Shown: one piece after another, positions 10,112-19,360 of the stretch
Numbering within the stretch: position 1 is the stretch's first letter
How the letters are laid out: the number at the start of each line of letters is the position of its first letter
Assembly (NCBI GenBank): GCA_019279435.1
Contig: JAAALK010000285.1
Location: 66,822,865 to 66,886,864, forward strand
DNA: 64,000 nucleotides
Source of the DNA: Zizania palustris
Lineage: Eukaryota; Streptophyta; Magnoliopsida; Poales; Poaceae
Direction of reading: 5' to 3'
Notes under the pieces: generated by a model
Database searches by the model: none
Told to the model about the DNA's origin: nothing
Seen by the model: the letters and a program-made list of their open reading frames with translations, nothing else
Position numbers and translations under genes: made by a program

Positions 10112-11004
10112 TGTTGGGGAAATATATTTCCCTTGAACAGGGGACAAATGACGTTAGCCTCCGACAGCCTTCGGCCCAGAGCCCAGCACTGTCGGAGCCT
10201 GTTTTCCTCTCTAAGTATTGTTTTCAGGTCCCAAGGTGCCCTCCGGGGCCTGTAGCTTTGGAGCCCTCAGACCAGAAGGTCCGGCTCGAAGCCCCCGATT
10301 CGGGCCCTGGCGTAGGGCGCTGGAGGCCACCCTCCGGGAGCCAGTCCGGAGACCACCCTCCGGAGCCAGTCCGAAGGCCACCCTCCGGGAGCCAGTCCGG
10401 AGGCCACCCTCCGGGAGCCAGTCCGGAGGCCGCCCTCTGGAACCCAGTTCGGAGGCCACCCTCCGGGAGCCAAGTCTATTTCGGAGGCCGCCCTCCGGGG
10501 CCCCGTCCGGAGGCCGCCTTCCGGAGCACGCTTCGAAGCCCCCCTCCGGGGTGCACTTCGAAGCCTTCCTCCCAGCCTCCACCTTCGGTGTATCTTTTAG
10601 CTGGTCAAAGCCTGGCATAGCCTGACATGTCTGTAAAGACTGTAAAGTTGTCTGGTACTTTGCTCAGTAGCTAGCTCTCTTTCCCTGTCTACCCCTATAA
10701 GCCTAGAGGCTTGTAGAGGGTATCTTGGTCTTTTCCTTAAGGCCTGCGTGCCTATAAAAGCAGGGCCAAGCCCTTGTAGCAGGGGACAAGGGGCAGGGAG
10801 GCCAAGAGACCCTGGAACTATGGCTCCATACTAGAGCATACCATGTCAAATCCACCACAACTGGACGTAGGGTTATTATCTCCCAGGAGAGGCCCGAACC
10901 AGTATAAACCTTTTTCTCCCTCTGTTAGAGTCCTTCGAGGCTCATTCTCCACATCACACTCCACCACACCAAAACCTGCTGGAACTAACGCAATTGTTCC
11001 AACA
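10112..11004 (+). repeat. 3' LTR of element A
   Basis: 893-bp LTR, TGTTGGGG...GTTCCAACA, followed by the target duplication GTGAC. TATAAAAG at 10753-10760. The internal minisatellite (10320-10525) has about 8 units against 12-13 in the 5' LTR. Confidence 0.93.
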
Positions 11005-11009
11005 GTGAC

Positions 11010-12320
11010 AATCCGGTGAGCCTCTGTTTCATGGGCTTCGGGGACAAGCCGAAGAGTCGCTCACGTCACAGCCGAAGACCCCACAAGAGTTTCTGCTCAA
11101 TGGCTCTTGGGGAGAAGAAAGAGAAGGACTCCTCCGATGACTCCGACGACGCCGACAATGAGAATGCATCTTCCTATGAACAAGAAGTTATTAATTTACT
11201 AGAACAGAATAGTCAGGAGTTGAAGTACCGGGAGAAACTGCTTAGAGGAGCTAAGAAGAGAATAGATGAGCTTGAAAGTGAGCTTGCCACGACAAAGGGC
11301 AAGATTGAGAGTTTGTCTTCTTCTCCTTGTTTGGGTGATAGTGGTGAGTGCCCTAACTGTGAGGTGCTGTTGTGTGACCTGACGACTCTTAAGTCCAGGT
11401 ACACAAAGAGAGTAGATGAGAGAGACGCATTGACCACTGAGCTTGAGAGCGCTCAGAAGGAGCTGAAAGATGCTCATGTCACTGTCGTCGCACCTTGTGT
11501 AGACTGCCCATCCCATTCAGCTAGTATAGCCGAGCTGAGATCCAAGAGTGATGAGCAGTTGAGCGAGTTAGCTGGAGTTAGAGCTGAGTTGGAGCAGACT
11601 AAGCTAGAGCTTGAGACTTTGTCAGTTCCATCCACTGTTTGTGAGAGCTGCTTATCCATTAGAATGGAGTTGATTAAGCTAAAAGCTGAGAAGTCTATCG
11701 AAGTTGATAAAGAGTGTGAGATTTGCTTGTCTCAGGTGGAGGTGTTAGCTTCTTTGAGAGAGGAGCTAGCTGATGTTCAGAATGAGAACTTTTACCTCTG
11801 TTCAATCCTGAGTTGGATCAGTGCTAAGAGCCACAACTCGGCATGATGATCCAGCAGTTCAAGAGACAGGATGGGTTTGGGGTAGGTTACACCTATACCA
11901 AGGCTGATTTTGAGAGTGCCATTAGCCGAGTAGTGGAGTGGAGCAAGATGACTCCCGAACAGAGATATCCCAAGACTCACTCCACTAAGTCCTTTAAGGA
12001 TAGTCAGCCCAATGATGGAGTGATCCAAGAACAACCTAAAGCTCCACCTAAGAAGCAGATATGGATTCCTAAGCCTAAAACTCTTCACACCTCTCTTGAT
12101 TCTTTACCTGGACCCTCTCACATCAAAGATGCTTCACCCAACACCACCAAGCCTAAGAACCCTAAGCCACAACAACATCTCAAGAAGCCTACCTATCACT
12201 GTGAGTTTTGTCAGAGAGACGGGCATCTTAAGGAGTTTGGCTTCAGGGGGAAGTGGGTTGAGCGAGCAGAGAGAGCTCGAGGTGGGCAGGAGCAGTTCTA
12301 CCAGCAGAGTGGTAGGTAGA
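11010..12320 (+). pseudogene. gag: Copia H gag, C-terminal part
   Basis: This continues the gag frame after element A (LCFMGFGDKPKSR, then KSFCSMALGEKKEKDSS). A coiled coil of about 230 residues follows, with paired cysteines (GECPNCEVLLCDL; PCVDCPS; CESCLSIRMELIKLK). A frameshift near 11843 leads to MMIQQFKRQDGFGVGYTYTK, a Pro/Lys-rich linker and a second zinc knuckle at about 12200-12240. That knuckle reads CEFCQRDGHLKEFG, so its last cysteine is replaced by glycine; D has CEYCQRDGHLAEFC. The frame stops at 12319. The long coiled coil between two knuckles is also seen in D and C. Confidence 0.85.
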
Positions 12321-12627
12321 GAGTCCCTCGACATGGAGAGAGGCTAGAGGCCAGGCCATGTCGTGTAGGTGGTGGTAGAGGATACGATTTTTATAATCGT
12401 GCTCCGGAGGGTGGTTTCCGTTCCGGCAGAGTTTCGGATCGTTGTGGATATGGTTTTGGACCTCGTGACCGTGATTTTAGGAAGAACAGAGGACTGCGCT
12501 TTGATCCGCGCTTCAGTCCAGACTCATATGATTCTTTTTGCTTTCCTACATACACGCAGATGGCTCGACACTGGTTCAACACTTTTACTAAACCTGGCAT
12601 TGGACCATTTGGTCCCACTCATGATTA
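12321..12627 (+). pseudogene. Copia H remnant before protease, then deletion
   Basis: Decayed sequence matching the gag-protease linker of D (Arg/Gly/Phe-rich, including GPFGPTHDY at about 12600-12630). At about 12628 it joins sequence that lies after pol in the related elements (GGGAGTTGTGTATCC), so protease, integrase, RT and RNase H (roughly 3.2 kb in D) have been deleted. Confidence 0.75.
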
Positions 12628-13993
12628 TTGATCGTTTTTTTGGGAGTTGTGTATCCTTTTTAGGATATTTTGAGTCACCTTTTAATTGGTATCAGTTTTT
12701 CTTTCTTCTTTATTTTATTGAGTCTTTTTGTGTGCGTTCATATCTTGCATAATCATCAATCACTTTTTGAGCTTGCTTCTGTTATATGATTAATCTGCTT
12801 TACTTTCTCTAGCTAGTATATGTTTTTGATTACTTGTCGATGATCATGTTTGGTTAAGTTCACATGATATATCTGATATTTGTCATATGCATGGCTTTTA
12901 TGCTTTAAAATTGAAAAATGATCACCATTGCTTCTGGTAACTAGCATGTGTAGGCTGAATGCTTTCGCTATCTTTTACATGCCTTGTAGCTAGATCCTTA
13001 CTTAGATGCAGATATGCAACTTGGACATTTATATGCTTTAAATATGAAAAATGTGCTTTAAAAATGATAAAAATTCAGAAAAATGAAAAATTTATGCATT
13101 TTTATGATTATTAGAAAAGATCCAGGTGGGTTTGATTTGTCGCATTGCATTGTTCTGGACTGCTTACCATAGCACTTTGGTATGAACTAGGATGGTGTAA
13201 TGTATGCCAAGACCAATGTCTTAAGCTTCTGACGGTCCAGTTCTGGCCTAGGCTTGACTTGGTCGGTTAGCATATGGTTTGACATGCAAATAACCCCTGG
13301 CTGAAATGAAAAAGAAATAATCTGAAAAATTTAAAAAGATGACAAGTTTGCTGAAGCACTTTGTTTTTGGACAATGCTTATCTTGGTAGATATCAGTTAG
13401 CTTTTGCATATCATGCTTTACTTTGTTTGTTAACTAGAAAATGTGGTGATGCTTTTGTTTTGCAAAAAATTCGAAAAATGCGTGCTAATGACTTTCTTAA
13501 GATATCATCTATTGCACTGATCATGTCATGTATCTTCGACAGTATATCTTTTGCTATACCTGTTAGATGTTGTAATTGCAGTTAATCATATCTAAGAAGC
13601 ATGCTTTTCACACTCCACCTGCACTCCATCTGCATTTATGGCATATTTTGAGGGGGAGCTGCATTTCAGGAGGAGTCTGTGTTTATGTCTCTTTTAAGTG
13701 CATTTAGTCTCACTTGATGAGTCCAATTGTCAACAAGGGGGAGAAATTTTGGAGTTTACTTTTTAAGTTTCCTTATTGGTAATTCTGAGATTTGCACTTA
13801 TTTTTGAGTCTTTGTTTTTGGTTAACTATAATGACCGTTTTCGTGCTTCTGTTTGGCTTTTGGTCATTAGGGTTAAACTTTTATTTTCTTTCTTCTATTT
13901 TCTTTTGTCTTTGTTCTCCTGTTTCCACATGTTTTGCAGGTTCTGGAGATGAGCTGAAAAGGGTGTTGACAATGCACTCATCAAGGGGGAGAT
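12628..13993 (+). other. 3' untranslated region of copia H with repeated polypurine tracts
   Basis: AT-rich, no supported gene. It matches the post-pol regions of D (40972-42350, reversed) and G (51469-52807). AGGGGGAG-type tracts occur at 13651-13658, 13735-13743 and 13984-13993. The last abuts the 3' LTR and is the likely plus-strand primer. No envelope-like frame is visible. Confidence 0.8.
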
Positions 13994-15475
13994 TGAGAAA
14001 CCATGTTGAAGAATATAGTTTTGATATTCCAGATGTGATGAGTGATTGTCAACGGAAGTCAAAGGAAGGGAAATATGAAGACCTGCCGAGTCTGAGGCGC
14101 ATGTGACTCAGGTACACGGGCAGTGAACGACGGCCGGGCAGAGGAGCTGCGAAGTCGGGCTAGCCCAATCCGGGTACATGGCTAGGAGCGGCAGATCCAC
14201 TGGTCTATTGACTGGGTTTGACTCAGGTACACCGGCGGTGAGCGATTGCCGGGCTGAGGGAGCTGCGGGGTCGGGTCGGCCCAATCCGGGTACCCGGTGC
14301 GAAGACGGTGGACGCTTTGTCAGTTTCGGCGTAAAACTAACAATCTATGTTTAATTCATTTTTAGGATATTAATATTTAGTTTTTAAGTTTAGAATATTT
14401 TTATTTGAGTCGTGTGATTTTTTTAAGAATATTTTAGTAATTTTCGGAATTTATTTTAGAGTCAGTTTATTTTACCAGAGGGTAAAGTAGTCTTTTCATG
14501 TATTAGGATTTGCCTATAAATAGGCCCCTATCCCCTTGGGGATAGTTGACTGTTTTTAATAGATCAATCTGCAGTCCTTTCTCCGTTGTTCCGTCCGCCT
14601 CACAACTCAGTTATTTTCTTTCTTGAAAACCGGCGTTTCTCTTAAGCGCGTGCTCCTGTTACTGTTTAGGAGTTTTTTCACAGCCGGAGCTTTCTTGGCG
14701 TTTCTGCTTCCTGGCGAAACCCGCCACGCGTGGAGTCACAGCCCTCCACGGCGGATGACGCGGGCCCCTAGATCACCGAAGAACAGGCGCAAGGGCTTCT
14801 ACGGCCAGCTTTTTGTTCCTTTGTTTTTTGTTTCTGATACACAGAAAGCTGGCGAGCTCATGGCTGCACGTCGCATGGCTACATGCCATCAAAGGCTGCA
14901 ACCGGTGTGGAAGACGGGCATGATTCCCAAGGAAGGCTATTTTGTGCATGTAGCCTCACAGAACGAACGAGTTTGTCTCCTGTTTTTTAGTAGATTAGTT
15001 ATAGAGATAATTATCTGTTTTAATTAGCCTCAAATTAATAAATTCGTAGTAATTTTATCTGTTAATTTTTATCTCGTATTATTTAAATATATTTGTTTAA
15101 TCTGTTCATGTAAAAAGAAAAGAAACATTTATTAGTTGCAGTTATTTATTTTGGTCTATTTCTGAATTAATTTTTAAATGATGCATATCTTATTCATTTG
15201 ATTAATATTTTTTTTCGTAGACTGAAATATAAATATATCATGATTTTTCTAGGTGTTTTTATCTACTGCAGTAATTTTATTTAGATTATCTTTAATATCA
15301 ATTTAATTAGGACACCGTTCAATTTTAAGCTAGACAATTTTAATTCCTGAAATTTGCTTTGCAAACATTATTTGTGTGGTCTAGTTCTTTTGGGTGGTGG
15401 GATTAAAATATAGTTTAGCAATAAATTTTTAGACGCCCATTCACCCCCCCTCTGGTCGCTACTTTCGGTCCTACA
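13994..15475 (+). repeat. 3' LTR of copia H
   Basis: 1482 bp, TGAGAAACC...TCGGTCCTACA, followed by the target duplication TCCTC (15476-15480). TATAAATA at 14515-14522. It differs from the 5' LTR by scattered single-base changes. Confidence 0.93.
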
Positions 15476-17668
15476 TCCTCCTCCGAAGCTCGAAGCTCTG
15501 CCCGAAGCTTGCCAGTCTCCGACACCAGGACCTCCCTCGCCTTCTTGGCCTCGGCCCCCGCCATCTCTGCTGAGGCTTCGGCTCGCCTTCGCTTCTCGGC
15601 CTCCACCGAGATTTCGCGTCAGAGGGAATCCCTCTACTCCACCAAGCAAGCCATCCGATGGTCCACGGAGAGTGATGCTGCAACATTCAGTGCGAAGGCC
15701 TGAAAGGATTCAAGAAAATCATAAGTGTTTATTGAAAAGCAAGTATAACTCAAAGTCTTATGAGACTTCACTCACCTAGATAAGGGCTTCGTTTGCGTTT
15801 GAGAAGAGGTCAAAAGGGCTCGAGCAGCTGAGTTGCGCCACCAAGCCCCCAGACCCTGCAGCAACGCAGCCTTCGTGGAAAGCGTTGATAGCCGCCTCCA
15901 TCACAGCCCCCCTCGGCTGTAGAGGCCAGACTATCTTCGCTACATCCACCTTTGGTGCAGGCTCTTGCGGAGCCGGGGTCCGGTCCACCACCTCGACGCG
16001 CTCTTCGGCCCTGTCTTGAAGGTTCCCGACACCTTCTATCCACTTCGCCCTCTTCGAATGAGGTGCTATCAGACTCCGAGCTGCTGTTGTCGCTGCTGCT
16101 GCTGCCGAGGCCTCTACCGGCTTCGGAACGGCAGACCTCACACCGGCATCGACATCTGCAAAAAAGTACAAGTCAATATCCATGTATGAAAAGAGAAGTA
16201 TGCTCAAATGTTTACCTTCGTCGGAGATTTCTTCGAAGGCGGGGGGAGCGATGTGCGCTCCCTAGTCCCTTCACTTTGTGGGCGAAGCCTCAGCCCCCAC
16301 GCCCGAAGGTGTTGCCATTGCGGCCCTCGCCACCACTTTGGTAGCTGTTGCCGAAGCCCCTGCTGGCTCCGCCCCGGTTCTAGAGCTCGCGGCCATTGCC
16401 TCCTCTGCAGCAGGGGCTTCGACTGTTGGGAGCTCCAAGAGAACTCTCGAGGCTTCGGGTTCATCATCGTCCACCCTCTTCCTTTTGAAGCCGCCCGTCG
16501 AGGGTGTATGGCTGGAGAAGTCTGGTAGAGCTTGGACCCCCTCGACGCCGAGCCAGGCCCACACTCTGTTCCAGTGTTCCCAGGTCCCCACCCGAGCGAG
16601 CTGTTGAGCCTACTCCTTAGGTGTCGGGGCTCCGATGACGTGCTCCGCCGCCACGATGGCCTCCTCCGGAGTCCTTACTTCACGAGCGGCTTCATCAAGA
16701 CTCCAAGTCAGCAAGAGTTCTTTTTGCGAAGTATGAAGATGAAAGGACATCAAAGTCTTACCAAGGCGCTCTGCCGACACCTCGCTTGGTCCCTCTGAGT
16801 TCAAAGGTGTAAAAAGACCCTCCGGCCAAGAGAGCGCGAGGGGGCTGAGCCGAAGGGTGATGAACTCTTCTACGAGGTCCCTCATGCTCATCCCCAAAGC
16901 CACCCTCCGTAGGAGCAAAATCCTTGAGCAAAGGATGTAGGGGCTCATCTTCACCGCACCTTCGCGTCGGTGGGAGATGAGCGTGTTGGTACTCCGAAGG
17001 GGAGAGTTCGCGCCAACTGAGGCGTAGAACCATTCTTGGTCCCACTTCGAGTACCACTTGCTATTGGTGGCCCTCACTGGGAAGGCGTCCTGGTACTCCT
17101 TCCGATGCTGGAAGTTGGCACTCCCGAAGGCCAAGGCCCTCTTGACGCGATCTGTCCCTTCCCTCTGCTTTGGCTGGTAGTTGGCGTCGTGGAGGGCTAC
17201 AAATACATCGGCGTGCCCCTTGCAGCCTTCGGCCCTCATAGCCGACTCGAAGACAGCCAGCCTCGCCACAACATTTGGTGACAGTTGTGGAAGCTCAAGG
17301 TTGTAGGCCTTTAAGATTTCGCTCAGCATATCCACCACCGGTAGCCCGAGGCTGGCCTTGAAGAAGGCTTCGAATAGTATGACCTCATCTGCTCGAGGCC
17401 TCGGTATGGCCTCCGACTTCTTCGGTACCCGAAGCTGGATCTATGGTGATATCTTACCTTCGCAAGCCTTCCGGACGGACTCCTCTGTCGAGGCTGAAGC
17501 CCTCATCTCAAGAGTTTGCTCGAACTTTTCTAACAGCGACCAAAGGTCACTCGGCCCCATGCGCCTTGCTGTAGGCTTTACCGCCGCTGCCGCCACCACC
17601 TGCGCCTGGGCAGAGCTCGAACTCGCGCCCAGGGCCAAGGCCTTCTTCGACGCAACCTTCTTTGGCAT
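15476..17668 (-). pseudogene. Antisense gene of F: exons 1-3 and start of exon 4
   Basis: Minus-strand exons: 17668-16762 (ATG, MPKKVASKKALALGASSSS), 16689-16216, 16155-15776, and 15699 running into copia H at 15475. The donors GTAAG at 16761, GTAAAC at 16215 and GTGAG at 15775 correspond to those in A. Exon 1 has the block LELPQLSPNVVARLAVFESA and WYSKWDQEWFYASVGANSP. Exon 1 is split by a stop near 17443 (GKISP then stop). Exon 2 has a frameshift near 16600. Exon 4 begins the coiled coil (EAEKRRRAEASAEMAGAEAK) and continues at 1255-696. Same family as the A gene, with different lesions. Confidence 0.78.
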
Positions 17669-17770
17669 TTCGTGAGCTTCGGCGCGAAGGGCACTAAAGC
17701 TTGCGAAGGATGCTAGGAGTTGAGAAAGAAGCAAATGAGAAGTGTGTTGAATTCGTATGCGGTAAACCCC

Positions 17771-17778
17771 TTTTTATA
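17771..17778 (-). promoter_or_regulatory. TATA-like box of the antisense gene in F
   Basis: TATAAAAA on the minus strand, 110 bp upstream of the ATG at 17668. It is followed upstream by a CAGGTGGGCCTC block shared with A. Confidence 0.55.
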
Positions 17779-18064
17779 GGCGGTAAAAATTCTGACGGTT
17801 CCCGTGCCAAAGTCACTAACAGGTGGGCCTCAGGCGAAGTTGAAGAGAACCGGCGCACTATAATGGTAAATTTTGTAGCCGTTGCCAAGTCGTTTGGTCT
17901 CCCCGAGGTCACTCTGTCAGTCGAGGCAATTATTGCCTGTGCAAATCGAAGCCCCCTTCAGTCCAAGCTCCGAAGGCCTTTCTTCTCTGAAGTCATTTTT
18001 TGTTGTCATTTGTCCAGAGGCGCACGCACCCCTTCGTTCTGAAGGGCTGCGGGCGAGGGGCTAC

Positions 18065-18307
18065 TGTTGGCCTGCGTGCCTATAAAAGCAGGGTCAAGCC
18101 CTTGTAATAGACAGATCCTCCAGATCAATTAGATTCAACCGAGGCAAACTATGCCAAATCCACTACAAACTAGACGTAGGGCTATTATCCCTTTGGGGAG
18201 GTCCGAACCAGTATAAATCCTTTCTCCTTCTGAGAGAACCCTACGAGGTTCATTTTATATACCATACACACAAAACATGTGCTCTAGCTAACACAATTGC
18301 TACAACA
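18065..18307 (+). repeat. Shortened 3' LTR of element F
   Basis: Begins TGTTGG and jumps straight to CCTGCGTGCCTATAAAAGCA, which lies about 630-770 bp into the LTRs of A. The rest follows A to the end (CTACAACA). The join falls at a GG/GGCC microhomology, so about three quarters of the LTR has been deleted. TATAAAAG at 18081-18088. Confidence 0.85.
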
Positions 18308-18413
18308 TGTAGGGAAAAACCCATGTCTCCATTCAAAAACCAAACATATTGATGTGTGCTTTCATTTTCTAAGGGATCAATATTAGAAAGATGTCATTGA
18401 CCTTGTTCATGTT
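18308..18413 (+). pseudogene. pol: Copia G RNase H C-terminal fragment
   Basis: The frame reads VGKNPCLHSKTKHIDV, FHFLRDQY, a TAG stop, then DVIDLVHV. It then meets element B and resumes at 29685 with DTHHQLANILIKPLDQ. This matches the end of pol in D (42349-42642). The join across B falls exactly at the ATGTT duplication, so it is one interrupted gene. Confidence 0.9.
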
Positions 18414-18906
18414 TGTTGGCGTAAAAGATTACGCTAACAGGTTTCTGTAGAAAAGAAACTAACAAACGAAGTGTTTGCGAAGAGAACTGTTCTAAGCCTC
18501 CGAAAGGATAATAACTTAGAGTAGTTCGAATGTGTGTATTGAATAACTTGTATTCGGTCCCTATTACAGGGTGAAATGGGGGGTATTTATAGGCCCAAAC
18601 ATTAAGGAAAAGACCTATTTACCCCTCTATTACAACCGACATAATGGAAACTATTCGGTTCCCTTAATAGGGCTAAAATGGTAAAAGACTAATCTAATCA
18701 GAAAGAAGATAAGTCTTCCATCTTAGCTGGCAAAAAGATCTTGGAGGGCCTTAATTCGAAGATGTACTTCGAACCAACGCCTATCTTCGTACTTCGAGCT
18801 TGGTTCCGGGTATCTTCGAAGTTGATCGTCTGGGAACCTTCGAATCTGCTGTCTGCCTTTATGTTGTTCGGCAATAACCTCGAAGATGAGATATTTTCCC
18901 CCAACA
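18414..18906 (-). repeat. 3' LTR of gypsy B
   Basis: 493 bp; plus-strand ends TGTTGGCGTAAAAG and TTTTCCCCCAACA. TATA box on the minus strand (TATTTATA at 18584-18591 on plus). Confidence 0.95.
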
Positions 18907-19360
18907 GTAGCCCCTCGAATACGCTTCTCCGTTTTAACCTGTAACGTTAGGAGAGCAGTATACGCAAGAAAAGTAATCATGCGTAGGGGTTAACAGATTT
19001 ATATCATCTCCGAATTATGTGGAGATATATGATTCAATTTGGTATTCGAAGAAGTTACATTCGAAGTGACTGAGAAATATCTTTAAAAAGACTGAAGACT
19101 TTCCGGACTTAGAAGAAATAGCCGTTAGCCCGTTTCTTCTAACGGAAGTTATACGATGCGTTATTTTCAGAGGAAAATAACGAACGAGAATGCAAAAAGG
19201 CAGAGCCAAACGGTAACAAGTGGGACATCTAGGCTATAAATAGAGGGCCTAAAACTTACCCGATTACATTTTCACCGCTTTCTCACAGTCAAAAGCTTTT
19301 CGAGTCCCCTGAGTTCTTGAGCCCTAGCCTCTATTTCCTCATAACAATCCGACGATCGCG
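18907..19360 (+). promoter_or_regulatory. Promoter region of the antisense gene in B
   Basis: Non-coding stretch between the LTR and the ATG at 19361. TATAAATA at 19235-19242 lies 126 bp upstream of the ATG, with AGTGGGACATCTAGG before it. The equivalent positions in A and F also hold a TATA box, so transcription towards the interior, opposite to gag-pol, is likely to start here. Confidence 0.6.

Larger units (their letters stand above)
3922..11004 (+). mobile_element. Element A: non-autonomous gypsy-like LTR element with only the antisense gene
   Basis: The LTRs at 3922-4953 and 10112-11004 begin TGTTGGGG and end GTTCCAACA. They are flanked by perfect GTGAC duplications at 3917-3921 and 11005-11009. 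The primer site TGGCGCCGTCCGTGGGGA follows the first LTR. The 5.2-kb interior has no gag, protease, reverse transcriptase or integrase on either strand. It has a repeat-rich leader and a five-exon gene on the minus strand. The first part of the leader resembles the pre-gag leader of gypsy E (GCAGCTCGA context), so A probably descends from a Tat-type gypsy element by loss of gag-pol. It is inserted in the gag of copia H. Confidence 0.93.
1256..15475 (+). mobile_element. Element H: Sirevirus-type copia, internally deleted, with nested A
   Basis: Two LTRs (1256-2733 and 13994-15475) begin TGAGAAACC and end TCGGTCCTACA. They are flanked by the direct repeat TCCTC at 1251-1255 and 15476-15480. A primer site follows the first LTR and a polypurine tract AAGGGGGAGAT precedes the second. 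Gag is present on both sides of nested element A, but integrase, reverse transcriptase and RNase H are missing. The gag reading jumps at about 12628 to sequence normally found after the end of pol. The element therefore cannot move by itself. Confidence 0.93.
1..18307 (+). mobile_element. Element F: gypsy-like LTR element carrying the antisense gene (3' part)
   Basis: This is the right-hand part of an LTR element whose 5' LTR lies left of the window. It is split by copia H: positions 1-1255 and 15476-18307 join into one sequence that parallels element A from about 6231 to its 3' end. Its minus strand holds the multi-exon antisense gene, and its right end is a shortened LTR (18065-18307) ending in CTACAACA. 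No gag or pol is visible in the part present. It sits inside the RNase H end of copia G. The five bases after it, TGTAG (18308-18312), occur once at this site in the related copia D, so they are the likely right copy of its target-site duplication. Confidence 0.8.
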
